DNA of 64,000 bases from Medakamo hakoo (Eukaryota > Chlorophyta > Trebouxiophyceae > Coccomyxaceae), in assembly GCA_026636295.1 (NCBI GenBank), contig CP089454.1:930001-994000 (forward strand). Direction: 5' to 3'. Both the position numbers and the translations under genes were made by a program. The stretch's first letter is position 1. The number at the start of each line of letters is the position of its first letter. Shown here piece after piece: positions 46,152-58,900 of the stretch. The notes beneath the pieces are model-generated. The model was not told the origin of the DNA. It made no database searches and worked only from the letters and a program-made list of their open reading frames with translations.

Positions 46152-46790
46152 ATGCGGCCCGCCGCCGCCGGCCGCCCACCCCCGCGGCGACGCCTGGCCT
46201 GCCGCGCGGCCGGCGATGACGAAGCCCTGGCACGCGTGGCCACGCTGTCAGGCCTGCCCGCGTCCCGCGTCTCGTCGCTGCCGCCCGCGCTGCGCGGCCG
46301 CCTGGCCGCCAACCCGGCCGGCGTGGCAGGCTCCATCCTCAGCTTGAAGGCCGCCCTGCCGGGCGCGGACGTGGCCGAGCTCATCAGTCGCGCGCCTGGA
46401 CTGCTGGACCCAGCGGCGTGCGCGGCGGCCGTCGCGGCCATTCCCTCGGCAAGGCAACTGCTGGTGGCAGATGGTGGCGGCCCGTCAGAAAACGTCGACG
46501 CCCTGATCGCGGCCCAGCCGCTGCTCCTGACGGCTGATTTAGACGAAGTCGTCGACGAGATCAGGAGGTAAGAGAGCGAAAGAGAGAGTGTGTTGTGTGT
46601 GCGGCGTCCTCCTCTCTCCAGGCGGGCTGCGCACCAAAAAAGAAACCTTGCCTCTCCACCCCCCGCCCCATCCAGGTTGCTGCCCGGTTCCCACCCAGGA
46701 GACGTCCTGCGCCGCCACCCACAGCTCCTGTTGAAATTGCAGAGAGGTTCCGCATCCCTGGGCCCCGGAGCCGAAGAATGCAGCGTGTAA
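46152..46790 (+). CDS. Short mTERF-like organellar protein
   Basis: Two exons, 46152..46567 and 46676..46790, encode 176 aa; the 108-bp intron is phase 2. The start MRPAAAGRPPPRRRLACRAA looks like an organelle transit peptide. Two to three helical repeats follow with mTERF spacing: LRGRLAANPAGVAGSILSLK, VAELISRAPGLLD, VDALIAAQPLLLTADLDEVV and VLRRHPQLLLKLQRG. mTERF proteins bind organellar DNA or RNA and act in transcription or splicing. This one is much shorter than usual (300-600 aa), so it may be a minimal member. The stop codon itself forms TGTAA. Only 25 bp separate it from the stop of the Gemin5-like gene. Confidence 0.68.
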
Positions 46791-46815
46791 AGAAACTAGG
46801 ACGACACATTCTCTT

Positions 46816-49800
46816 TCAACCTGCGCCCCCCGCCCCAGAGGAAACAGCCGCGTCGGCCGCTCGCTCCTCTTCCCCTGCATCCAGCCACGCCGCCGCCGCG
46901 CGCGCGCCTTCTCCCGCGCCCGCTGCACGCGCAGCAGCAGCGCTTGACACCCCCACCCGCACCGGGTGGCCGCGCGGCAGTCGAGCGGCCGCCAAAGCGG
47001 CCGCGTCGGCTGGGCGCCCGCCGCGCGCGAGCGCGCGGACGGCTGCAGGAACGTCTCCCGCCGCGGCCAGGTAGACTGCCGCGCCCGCCGCGTCGCCTGC
47101 CGCGGCCAGTGACGCGGCATATGCGCGTGCGGCGGCCACCCAGGCGCCTCGTCCTGCGGCTGCGGCCAAGGCGACGGCGTGGGCGTCGAGCGTGGCCGGG
47201 GTGGCGAGCAGCGTGCGCGCCGCGCCGGCCGCGTCGCCCGCCCAGAGCCGCAAAGCCGCCGCCCGGCGGGTGGAGGTCGCGGCGGCAGCTGGGTTGGAAG
47301 CATCCACACTCGCCGCTTCTTCCTCGTCAGCTGCTGCAGAGGACAAAGCGGCTGCGCCGGACGAGGTGTGGGCGTGCACGCCCAGCCGGCCGGTGGGGTG
47401 TGGGTGGTGGTGGTGGGTTGGGCCGCCGCCCGCCCATCCATCCACTCCCCACGCCTCCGCCAGGGCCGCCAGTTCGGCGGCGTCGGCGGCCGGGTCGGGT
47501 GGTGGCAAGGGTGGCGCCAACGGTGCGGGTCCCAGGGTAAAGGCCGCCGTGGCCGCCGCGGCCGCGGCGGCGCGGCGGGAGGGAGCGGTGGCAGTGGCGG
47601 TCGGCGGTGGTGGCGGCGCGAGCTGTTGCGCTTCGCCCGCCGCCGCCACGGCCCACAGCCGCACGCTGTGGTCGTCCGATGCAGAAAGCAGGGCGGCATC
47701 ACCGGTCAACCAGGCCAGGCCGCGGACGGGCCCACCGTGGCGGGCCAAGGCGTGCGTGGGCTGGACGGCCCACCCGGCCGTGGCCTGCACGACGCGCGCG
47801 ACGAGCAGGCTTCCATCCGCCCTCCCCGCCGCCAGGCGGAGGAGGGCGTCGCCGCCATGGCCACTCCAAGCCACTGCCGTCAGTGCCCTGCCATCGCCTC
47901 TCAAGACAGCGGCGGGCTCCGCGGACGGCGGGTGGGCAGCCAGGGCGCCGTCCTCTCCCACGCTCGCGAGCCACGGCCGGGATGGCAGGGCGGCGCCGAC
48001 ACCACCGCCTCCATCCCGCCACGCGACCGCCGTCACGCCCGCGCCGTGCGGCGTGCCCGCGTCTGGTCCCGTCCAGAGGTGGGGGCGTGACCCCACCGTC
48101 TGCGTCGATACGTGGACGCCTCCCGCCCGGCCGCCCAGGGCGACGGCGACGACGGGCGCGCGGGCGCCCTGCCACGCGACGACGGCCAGGCAGGCGGGCG
48201 CGTCGCCGCCGCTGTCGGCGCGCAGGGCGGCCCAGGCAGGGCCGCCCTCCTCTCCCGGGAAGTCAGACGGGCGGGCGGTGGGCGCAGCCTGCGCGCTCCT
48301 CCCGCCCTTGCCGCCGGCGGACGCCGCGGCGGCCGCCGCCGCGCCGATCGCGTCCCCGCCCCACCGCTCCAGGCGGCCGTCCGCGTGCAGGGCCAGCAGG
48401 GACGGCGGGCCGGGCGTGGCGGGGAGCCAGGCCACGGCCGCGACGGGGGCGGCGGCGGCGGCGGCTCCACTCCCGCCAGGGCTCAAGCGCACGCATGACC
48501 CCGAGCCCGGGTCCAGCAGGCCGACGCCGCCGTCGGACCCGCCGACGGCCAGGATTGGGTGGGGCGGCGCGCCCGGTCCGCCGCCGCCCTCCCACCAGGA
48601 GACGGCCGTCGGGTGGGCCGGCACGCCCCGCCACAGGGGGCCCGCCGACCCCGGCGGGGGCGTCCCGCCGCCCGCGCTCAGCGCCCACACCCGCACGGAC
48701 CCGTCACCCACCGCGACGGCCGCGGTGGCTGTGCGCCGCGCCAGGGCCAGTGAGAACGCGTGGCCGCCCAGGCCCGGCAGGGAGGCCGACGGGCGCAGCG
48801 GCGGCCCACCTTTCCGCCGGTCAGGCGCGGTCCGCCAGACGCGCAGCGTGCGGTCCATGGACGCGGACGCCAGGGCGCAGGGCGCGGCGCGGGCGGGGCA
48901 CGGCGCCAGGCCGAACACCACGCGCGTGTGGCCGGCCGGGAGGAGGGTGGGCGGAGGCGGGCTCCCGTCCACCACGTCACCCGCCGGCCAGGCCGCCAGG
49001 CCGCCGCCCGGGCCCGCGCTCGCGACCAGCCACCAGGTGGTGGGCGAGGAAGCAATCCACGTGACGGCCGTCCACTGGCGACGGGCGGCGGGCGTGGCCG
49101 GGCCGGCCTGTGGCGTGAGGGTGGTCGGCCCAGGCGACCCGTCTCCGCCCACCGCCCCCACCAGGACGCGCCCATCCCCGCCACCGGACGCCAGGACGGA
49201 TGCAGGCGTACCAGGACGCGCCCAGGCCAGGCCCTGGACGGGGCTGCCAGGCGCGTGCGACCACAGCCTTGAAGGCGCGGCCGCTGCTTCACCCTCCAGG
49301 CGCACCAGCCACACGCTGCCGTCGCCGCAGCCGACCGCCAGGCGGGCCGCGCCGCCAGCGTTGTCGGCCGCCAGTGCCGTCACACCGCCGCCCGGTCCTT
49401 TCTCCCACCCAGGCACGGGCGCCGGGCGCGAGGAGGACGGCGCAGAAGAGGATGGACGCAGGGCCGCGGGCCGCCAGGTCGCCAGGCCGCCGTCGCTGAA
49501 GCCGACGGCCAGGCGGAGCGTGTCTCCGCCGCCCACCCAGGCCAGGGCGCTCGGTTCGGACTTCAGCTTGGTCGCGGACGCGGCGCACCGCCGGGCGTGC
49601 GCGTTCCACAGGCGCAGGGCGCGGTCGGTGCCGGCCGACGCGACGAGGAGCGGGGGGGGTGCGTCGGCCGCCGAGGTGGTGGCGGCGCCGTCATCACCCG
49701 GCACGCAGGCCACAGCAGTGACACGCCCAGCGTGCGCGCCCAGGATGGCCTGGCGCGCCGTGGTCGACGGCGTGTGTGGCCCACCGCCGTTGGTGGCCGG

Positions 49801-50086
49801 GTCGGCTGGACCGCTGCTGCCGCCCCCGCCGCCGGGCCACACCAGCAGCACGGACTGGTGCGCCGCCACGGCTAAGGCCGTGCCGCACGGCGCCCAGCTC
49901 AGCACGTGGGCGGCGTGCCTGTGTGAAAGGGGGTGGGTGGGTGGGGACGGGCGTGAGTTTTTTTCATGCCGCGGCGCTAGCCAATGCGTCTTTGTTTTTT
50001 TGCCGTCCACAAACGCACCAGTTGGGCGATGGCGCCAGGACGACGTCGCCGCCTGGGGAGGCCGGGCCACGTGGCGGGTCAGCCAT
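46816..50086 (-). CDS. Gemin5-like WD40/TPR protein
   Basis: Two exons, complement(46816..49918, 50019..50086), encode 1056 aa; the 100-bp intron is phase 2. Exon 1 gives MADPPRGPASPGGDVVLAPS then PNW, and the splice completes the Trp. The SPNW motif near the start is a Gemin5 hallmark. Some twelve to fourteen WD-type blades follow, in line with the double propeller of Gemin5, which reads the snRNA Sm site and cap. The C-terminal region has tetratricopeptide-like helices (AVYLAAAGDVPAAVRALARG and the segment ADAAALAAARLPRGHP), as in the Gemin5 dimerisation module. Many blades are degenerate and Ala/Gly-rich. The role would be snRNP assembly in the cytoplasm. The assignment rests on the N-terminal motif and overall architecture. 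Confidence 0.72.
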
Positions 50087-50323
50087 GGTGGGGCGAGGCG
50101 TGCGCCCTCCCCCCTCCGAGTGAAAAGCGGAGGGGAGCCGGCCCTTGCGCCTGGCGACGCTGGACTGCACGCCCAGGCTCAGGCCCGGCTCTCTTTTCCT
50201 CTTCTCTCTTTCCGACTCGGCGTTGTTTTTGATTGCACACGGGGACTCTCTTCACTCACTCTCTCCGCGCCCATGGAAGGAAAAAGAAAAAACACCGCAC
50301 CCGCCTCCACCTCCTCCCTCCTC

Positions 50324-52605
50324 TCATGCCGCGGCCGCCGCGCTCCCGGCCGCGAGGCTGACCTTTTGGCCCGCGCGCGCGTCGCGCGCCTTTGTCCGGC
50401 TGCTCGCCTCCAGTTCCGCCAGGTACTCGCCGCTGACGTCGCCCGTCACGTACTGGCCGTTGAAGCACGCCGCATCCCACTGCTGGATGGCCGGGTTCAG
50501 GGACGAGCCGACGCCCAGCAGGTCGTCGACGGTCTGGTACAGCAGGCCGTCCGCGCCCAGCACGGCCCGGATCTCTTCCTCGGACAGGTCCGACGCGACA
50601 AACTCCCGGCGGGACGGCATGTCCACGCCGTACACGTTGGGGAAGCGCACGGGCGGGGAGGCGGACGCCAGGTACACCTTGGCCGCGCCCGCGGCCCGCA
50701 CCATGTCCACGATCTGACTCATCGTCGTGCCGCGCACGATGGAGTCGTCGACCAGCAGCACGTTGCGCCCCTTGAAGACGGCGGGCATGGCGTTGAGCTT
50801 GCGCCGCACGGACAGCTCGCGCGTGCGCTGGTCGGGCATGATGAAGGTGCGGCCGACGTACCGGTTTTTGACCAGGCCCTCCCGGTACGGCAGGCCCAAG
50901 TCGGCGGAAATCTGGATGGCGGCGGGCCGGGACCCGTCGGGGACGGGCACGACGCAGTCGACGTCCCACCCCCTCGCCTTGATGGCGGCCGCCAGGCGCG
51001 TCCCCAGGCCCAGCTGGAAAGAGTAGACCGGGATGTCGTTGAGCACGGAGTCCGGGCGGGCCAGGTAGATGTACTCAAAGATGCACGGGCAGGCGGACCC
51101 GCCCGCCCCGGCCGGCGGCGCGCACTGGTGGGACGTCAGCGCGCCCGTCGCTTCGTCGATGACCACCATCTCGCCCGGGCGGACGTCGCGGACGCGCTCA
51201 AAGCCGATGGGCCCGAACGCGCAGTCTTCAGACGCCACGCACCATTCCTCGCCGGCCGACCCGTCGACGGCACGGCGGCGGCCCAGGACGAGCGGGCGGA
51301 TGCCGTACGGGTCGCGAAACGCGACGAGGCCGACGCCCTTGACCAGGCACACGCACGAGTACGCGCCCTTCAGCAGGGCCATGGCGGCCGCGCCCGCCTC
51401 CAGCACAAAGTCCAGCTTGCGGGTGTTGGGGTCGACGTCGGGGCTCTCGGCCACGCACCGCTGGTGGGCCCGGTGGATTTCGTCGGCCAGGATGTTGAGC
51501 AGGACCTCCGAGTCCGACTGCGTGCGCAGGTGGCGGTTGAAGAAGGAGCGCGACCCCTCCAGCAGGCCGCGCAGCTCTTCGGCGTTGGTCAGGTTGCCGT
51601 TGTGGATGAGGTAGATGCCGAGCGGGGAGTTGACGAAGAAGGGCTGGGCCTCGGACGCGGAGGCCGTGCCCGCGGTCGGGTAGCGCACGTGGCCGAGGCC
51701 GACGGGGCCGGACAGGGACCGGATGGTGGCGGCGTCCTTGAAGACGTCGGCGACGAGGCCGTTGGCCTTGTGCTCGTGGAATTTGGGGCCGTCGGCGGTG
51801 ACCATGCCGGCGCTGGTGTGGAGGGGTGTGTGGGGGGGGAGAGACGGGGGGGGGGGGGGGGGGTGGGCGGGGGGGGGCGGGCGGGGGCCGCGTCGTGTGT
51901 GTTCCGCCCCACCCCCGCTCCCATGCTCCCGCCTGCGCCCCCCGCTCCCCCCGTCTTCCCTCTTACCTGTCCTGGCCGCGGTGTTGGAGCATCAGCAGGC
52001 CTTCGTACAGCTCCGGCGCGACGTCTCCGGACGACCGGTGGATGCCGATGATGCCGCACTTGCGGGCGACGGACCGGCGCCTGCGCGTGTTTTTTTTTAC
52101 GGGGGAGGAGGTGGTGGGTTGAGCGCGCGCGCAGGGAAGAAGAGGCGTCGCAATTCACCGCCGCGAGCTAAGCCAACGCCTTAATTGTCCACCCACGCCC
52201 TCCCCAGACCAAGCGCGCATGCCGCTCGCATCGATGGCAGTGGGCGCAGGGCCGTGCGCCTCCATCCACGCATCGGACGGAGCCGCGCAGAGGCAAAGCC
52301 GTCGTTTGCCCTCTTGCGCGCGCGCGCTCGCAGCCGGCACTCGCCCCTCCGCCACCCACCAACTCCTCAACTCACCCGGGCAGGGGCGTCCGGATGCGGG
52401 CCCGCATGCCAGACGCGGGCGCGGGCGCGGGACGCGACGACGTAGCAGGAAGCGGCGCGGGAGCCGGCACGCGCGCCGCCGCCGCCGCCGACGCGACGAC
52501 GGGGCGGGCGGCACAAGGCCGCGCCGCCGGCGCCGGCGCCACGCTGCGGGCGGAGGACGCTCCAGCCCGGCCGGCCGACAGGCGAGAGGCACAGGACATT
52601 GGCAT
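50324..52605 (-). CDS. PURF: Amidophosphoribosyltransferase (PurF), probably plastid-targeted
   Basis: Three exons, complement(50324..51812, 51967..52080, 52376..52605), encode 610 aa; both introns (154 and 295 bp) are phase 2. Exon 1 encodes a Ser/Ala/Arg-rich, acid-poor N-terminus (MPMSCASRLSAGRAGASSAR) typical of chloroplast transit peptides. VARKCGIIGIH supplies the nucleophile cysteine exposed after propeptide removal. MLQHRGQDSAGMV spans intron 2. GHVRYPTAGTAS, IHNGNLTN and QSDSEVLLNIL complete the glutaminase domain. CIFEYIYLARPDS and the PRPP loop VLLVDDSIVRGTT mark the transferase domain, and CFNGQYVTGD lies near the end. It makes phosphoribosylamine, the first committed step of purine synthesis. 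The G17 run at 51847-51863 forms a C-rich tract before the intron 2 acceptor. Confidence 0.95.
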
Positions 52606-52991
52606 GAGACTGCGCTTTTTATTCCGCGGCTTGTGCAGTGTGCCTGGGAAAGAGAGGCCGGCGGGGCCCCGTCGATGCGGCGAGACCGGACCGTTGAGTG
52701 GGAACGAGACTGAACAACTCTCTCCTTCCACCCATCCAGGCTTTGATTTACACCACTTTTACCGTCCTCACCCACACACGCACGGATTGTGTCACTCTCT
52801 CTCTCTCTCTCTCTCTCACTCGCACATTGGAATCACGAAGGGGGGGGGGGCACGCACACACATGGGTCCTATACCGTGTTTAGTCTCCCTCACCTCCCCC
52901 CCTTTTTTGTCCGTTTGGTGTGCCCTCTCCATCCCCCCTCTCCACCCCTCCCCCCCAACCTCTCTCTCCATCCGAAAAAAAGCAAAAAGAA
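52606..52991. other. Intergenic region between ACC and PurF
   Basis: 386 bp holding the acetyl-CoA carboxylase 3' UTR and the PurF promoter. It has a CT-repeat stretch near 52795-52820 and a G-run near 52840. No gene is seen. Confidence 0.5.
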
Positions 52992-55900
52992 TCACCGGCG
53001 CCGGACCGCCAGCGCCTCCACCGCCGACCGCACGCCCGCATCACCCGCCACCAGCTTCTCCAGGGCGGCCACCAGGCCGTCCCGGCCTTCCGCCGACTCG
53101 GCCAGCGCGGACACCGCGCGCGCGGCCGCGGCCGAGCGCAGGGCCTTTAGTTCGGCCGCGACGGTGGCCGCGCCCGCCCCGGACGCCGCCCACGCCAGGA
53201 AGGCGCGGTCGTCCGCCCAGTCGGCCGCCGACCCGCCGTCGGCGGACTCAAACCAGGCTTTGATCAGGCCGCGCGCCGCGTCCAGGCCCAGGCCGGCATC
53301 CGCGGCGGCGACGTGCTTCGCGAGCTCGTCCTCAGCCAGGCGGCGGCGCAGGCGGCGCGCGAGGAACGAGCGCGCGCCGGCCCACGGCACGACGCCCGCC
53401 AGCACGCCCTTGGCCGCCATGCGGGCGGGCGTGTCGTGCATGTCCGCAAACGCGACGGCGGCCTGGCGGTACGCGGGCAGCAGGGCCGCCTCCCGTTCGG
53501 CGACGGCGGCCGCGGCTGCGGCCGCGCCCGGCCCGCCCGCCGCGGCCGCGCGCCGCCCGGCCGCAATCTCCGGGTCCAGGCGCTGCATGGCCGCCAGCAG
53601 GTCCGGCGTCCGGAACTTGATTTCCACGAGGCCTTCGGGTTCCAGCACGCCGCCGCGCGCGGCCGGGTCCGCGTACATTTCCACGCGGCCGGCGTTGATC
53701 TGGGCGTCGATGACGACCCATGCGCCGCCGCGCAGCTCCGCCCCCGGCGGCAGGTAGACGAAGACGGGCTGGCGGTACGTGCGGAGCTGGTCGACGATGA
53801 GCGAGCCGGCCTGCAGGACGCCCTCGAACAGGTCGCGCTGCCCGCCGGAGAAGCCGCGCCAGTTGGCCAGGATGACGAGGGGCAGGCCCTCCGCGTCAAA
53901 CTCTTCCATCGCGTGCGCGGTCTTGAGCGCCGAGTCGGGGAACCACACCTGGCCCGCCTGCGGGACGGTGCGTTCGGACGAGTCGGGCGCGCCCGGGTCG
54001 GCCGGGATGTTGAGCATGACGGTGGAGGACTCGACGGCGATGACGCCGACGGGCAGGCCGCCCAGGCGGGCGCGGCCCGTGACGACGGTGCGGGCCCAGC
54101 CCGCCTGGACCTCCGTCCACGACCCGCGGTCAAAGAGCCCGGCCTGCCACCCGTCGGCCGGGGCGGGCGGGCCGCCGTCGCCGTCGCCGACAACCGGCGG
54201 GGCGGGCCGGCCAGCGATCGCCGCCCGCGGGTCCAGCTTCTCGCCCGGGCCGGGCGCGTAGGTGACGGGCCGGTCGACGGGGTCGGCCGACGCGAGGAGC
54301 GGCGGCACGCCGCCGATCGTCGGCGGCACGTACGACAGCCACGCCAGCGCGGCCGCAATGCCTTGCAAGTCGTCGTCGACGACGGCGTGCGAGACGCCGT
54401 TGACGCCCATGACGCGGGGCCCGCCCAGCTGCATGTGGGAGGAGTAGACGTCCCGGCCCAGGACCTTGTTGAGGGCGGCGTAGCCGGTCAGGATGATGGG
54501 CTGGTCGGAGCGCTGGATGCACCGCCGGCCGAGGCGGGCCAGGTAGGCGCCAATGCCGACGGTGCGGCCCGACACCAGCGTGAGCGTGAAGCCCTCCCGG
54601 AAGGCGCGGCAGTAGGCGGACGCGATGGCGCCCGACCCCGACAAGTTCTCGACGCCCAGGCCGTCCTCGCACCCGATCACGTCGGTCAGGCGCCAGCGGC
54701 GCGATGCGCCGGCCGGGCCGTCCACGGGTTCCGCGCGGACGGCGCCGGGCGAGCGGGCCGTGATGGACTTGTAGTCCTCGTCCGCCAGGAACAGGTAGGC
54801 CGGCCCCTTGGACGGGTCGCCCGGCACGGCCCACTCGACCTGGAGGCAGGCCTTGACTTCGGCTGCCAGCCCCACGCGCGCGCCGCTGTTTGCGGCCAGG
54901 TAGACGAGCGGCAGCCGCTCCGCCAGGGCCAGCTCCGTCGCGGCGCGGAAGGCCGTGTCTTCGCGCGGGCCGAACGCGCCGGAGTTGAAGGTGATGTCGT
55001 TGGCGACGGCGACCAGGCGCCGGCCGGCGGGGCACTCGGGCGTGCGCAGCGTCAGCACCCAGGCCACGACGCCGCAGTCGTTGGCGCCGACGGCCCGGGC
55101 GACGGGCACCATGGGGGGCGTGGCGGTGAAGGACGCGGCGTGCGCCGGGTCGACGACCATTTCCACGGCGTCCACCAGGCGCGTGGTCGGCGGCGGGCCG
55201 CCGGGCTCGCGCGCGGCCGCGCGCGCGGCCCACGCGCCGCGCAGCGCGTTTTCAAAGACGGACGGGAAGTCGTAGCAGTAGGTCGTCCGGTGGCGGCGGG
55301 CGGCCAGGCGCTTTTGTTGGAGGCCGGCCAGCGGCGGGTAGCCGGTGAGCAGGGGCGTGCCGGCGAGCGGGCCGCCGGCCGCGTCGCCGGGCGCGGGCGC
55401 GTAGACGGGCACGCCCGGCGGGAGCGGCGGCGCGGCCGCCCCCCCGGCGGCGGCGCCGTCGCCGCCCGACGACGCGGCTTCGCGGTACACCTCCACGTTG
55501 TCCTCGCCCGTCTCGTGGCCGGTCGGGGACGCGACCACGACGCGCCACGCGCCACCGCCGTCGGCCGTGCGCAGGCGGACCTCCCACTGGGCCAGGCCGA
55601 CGCGGCGGACGGCGGGGCCGTGCGCGGCCAGCAGGCCCGCGGCCGCGCCCTTGAGCGCCGCCGCCACGCGGGCGCCCGCCGCCGCGTCGGACGCGGGCGC
55701 GCCCAGGGGCAGGGGCGGCAGGACCGTCAGGTAGACGTGCGCCCAGTCGACGCCCGCGCCGGCGGCGGAGGAGCCGCCGGCGCCGCCGGCGCCCGCGCCG
55801 CCCTTGGCGGGCGCGAGCGCGGCGCGCTCCACTTCGGCCAGGGCCTCTGCGAACGCGGCGCCGACTTCTTCAAAGGCGGCGGCGGCCACGGCCGCGGCGT

Positions 55901-58900
55901 CGCCCTTGTAGGTCGCGGCCAGCAGCGCGGGGCGCCCCAGCTGGCGGACGGCGCCGCGCACAAACACGCGGCGCAGGGCCAGCGACCGCGCGTCGCGGCG
56001 CTCCGTGACCGAGTATGTGTGCGCCTGGCGGTTGCGGGACGGCGCGTACGCGATGCGCGGGCCGAGGGGGGCGAGGCGGGCCAGCTCCAGCAGGTGGGCG
56101 GTGGGAGGTTCGACGGCAGACAGGAGCGGGTCGGGCCAGAAGCCCAGGCGCGGCGCGGCGCCGCCGTCCGCCCCACCGCCCGGCAGGGCCCGGCGCCACA
56201 GGCCGACGCGCAGCGGCGCGACGGCCAGGCCGACCTTGGTCAGCACAGACACGGCCTCATACCCGGCCGCCAGCAGGCGCGGTTCCACGTCCTTGACGGC
56301 CGCGATGACGGCCGCGACGGCCGGGCGCGGGTCGGCGCCCATCCACGGGTCGGCCGCGCCCGGGCCCCACCCCGCGGCGTTGAAGGCGGCGGCCGCCGCG
56401 CCGGCTTCGGCGGCGTGCGCGGCGGCGGAGGGGGCCAGGCGCAGGGCGGCGTCGCCGCCGCGGGTCAGGACGACGTGCAGCGTGCCGCGACCGGCGCCGG
56501 GCCCGCCCAGGCCCGACGCGTCGACCGCCGCGTCGGCGGCCGCGACGGCCGCAACCAGCTGGTCAAGGCCGCCCACGACAGCGGCGGCGGACACGGCCGA
56601 CCGGGCGGCGGGCGTGGCTTCCAGGGCCGGGTGTTCGGCCACCCAGGCCGCGGCCAGGGGGGCGGCGGCAGGGGGTGGGGAGGTGGGCGCGGACGACCCG
56701 CCGGCGCCGGCTTCGGCGGCCGTAGGCTCGTCCAGCCCGGCCGCCGGCGCGCCGCCCGAGTTGGACGGGGAGGGGCCCGCGCCGCCCACGACGAAGGGGT
56801 CTTGCAGCAGGAAGGGGTGGTAGACGCGTTTGACGTACGTGGTCAGGGCGCGCAACGCCAGCGTCGCGTCGCGCGAGTCCAGGAGCGAGGCGAGCGCGTC
56901 CTCGACCGCGGCCGGCGCTTCGACCAGGAGGCGCACTTTTGCGTCGAGCGCCGTTGCGGCCAGGGACGGGCAGGCGGCGGTCGAGCCGGGCGTGGTGGGA
57001 GGGGCGGCCGCGGCGGCCAGGGCGGCCAGCGCAGTGACGGGCCCGGAGGAGCCGGCGGCGGCGGCGGAGGAGCCGGCGGACGAGGCGCCGCCGCCCGCGG
57101 CCATCAGGCCGGTGTACAAGCCTTCGACGACGGTCGTGCGGCGTTGCAGCATGTCCAGGTCCAGCGCGCCGTCGTCCTCTTCGACGGCGGCGCCGCCTTC
57201 CTTGGACCCGTCTTGCAGCAGGTCCAGCCCAGACAGGCGGGCGCCCGCAAACATGTCGAGCCCCGACAGCGCGCGCGCGACGACGGCTTGCAGCTCGGCC
57301 AGGAGCGAGTGTTCGAGCAGCTGCTGCGCGCGCGCGGCCGCTTCGCCGCCCGCGGGGCCGAGGGCGGCCATGCGGCGCAGGAGCGGGCGGTAGGCTTGCG
57401 GCGCCGGGAGGACGAGCGCGCCCATCAGCAGCGACGCCAACCGCACTTTGGCGGCCAGGCCCTGGTGGGCGACGACGATGTCGACGACCGCGCCCAGGTT
57501 GCCCGCAAACACTCCGCGCAGCGAGTCGATCACCTCCTGGTCCGTCATGGTGGGCGGGCCGCCCGGAGCGGCGGCGGCAGCGGCGCCGTCGGCGGTGGGA
57601 GCGGCGGGCGCGGCGGGCGCGGCGGCTTCAGCGGCAGACGCGGGCGCGTCGGACTCGGCCTTGGCGCCGTCCTTGCCGCCGGCTTTGCCGCCGCCCGCGC
57701 GCGGGCCCGCAAACCGTTCCTCGACCGCCAAAAAGTCTTCAAACAGCTCCGTCACCACGGACCGGGCGTACGCTTCCTTGCCCGCGGCGTGCGCTTCCGC
57801 GACGCGGACCAGCGGCTCCGCGGCCGTGGTGATGGCGGCCGCGTCGGCCGGGGTGGGCGCGGCCGCGACGGCGTCGGCGATGGCGGCCAGCAGCGGGCGG
57901 GCGGGGAAGGCGGGCGCGGCCTGGTCGGAGCCGCCGCCGCCGGCGACTGGGCTCGCCGGGTAGCCTTCGTCCGACCCGTCCGGGCCGCCACCGCACGCCA
58001 TCAGGTCGGCTTCGTGCGCGCCCGCAATGGCTTCCAGGCGGGCCGCCAGCTCGCCCGGGATGCGGGTCTGCTGCACCGCGAAGACTTCCGTCCACTGCAG
58101 GAGCGCGAGCGCCGGGTCGTCCAGGCACGCCAGCAGGTCCGACACCACCGCCTCCGGCGGGTGCTCGTAGCCGGCCATCACCATTTTCGCGGCTTCGCGC
58201 GCGGCCTTGAACCGGTGGTCCACGCCCTGGGAGTGGACCAGGGGCGGGCCGCAGTCCGGGAAGCCGCCGGTGTAGGGCTGGGCTTTCGGGATGGCCGACG
58301 CGTCGGCGAGGTCGAGCCGCGCGATCAGGTCGCCGGCCGACAGGACGCCGCCCTCGGGCAGGACGTGGTGCAGCACGCCCGCCGCGCCGGGGGTGAGCGG
58401 CATGAGCATCTTCATGACCTCGATTTCCGCGTACGGCGTGTCGGGCGCCACGGCCGCCCCGTCGTCGACCAGGTAGCGGACGAGCTTGCCGGGGGACGGC
58501 GCGGCCAGCCGCGACGGGTCGGCCTCCGTCTCCAGCAGGCACGTCAGCGAGTCGATGGTCAGCCGCGTCCCGCCCGCTTCCTCCTCGGCGTGGACGACGT
58601 GGGCCTGGCCGTCCACCTGGATGTGCAGGCCGCCGTCGTTCAGGCGGCGGGCGACGACGTCGACGGACGAGGCGGCGGGGGCGGCCGACCCCCCGTCGGC
58701 CGACGCGCCGCCGCCCGCGCCCCCGCCCAGCGACACGCGGAAGGATTGCGGGCCGCGGCGGACGACGGCCGGCGCGTACTTCATGCCGTCCAACACAAAC
58801 TCCGTGCCAAACTGGGTCAGGGTCAGGCGCGCGGGCGGGAGCTGGCCCTTCTCCAGGAAGGACAGGTACTCGGACGACCGGGCGGCCGCCGCGTCGAGCG

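Noticed and set aside
47192-52051. 1619-codon plus-strand open frame opposite Gemin5-like and PurF
   Set aside because: An antisense shadow crossing two real genes and their spacer; no conserved motifs.
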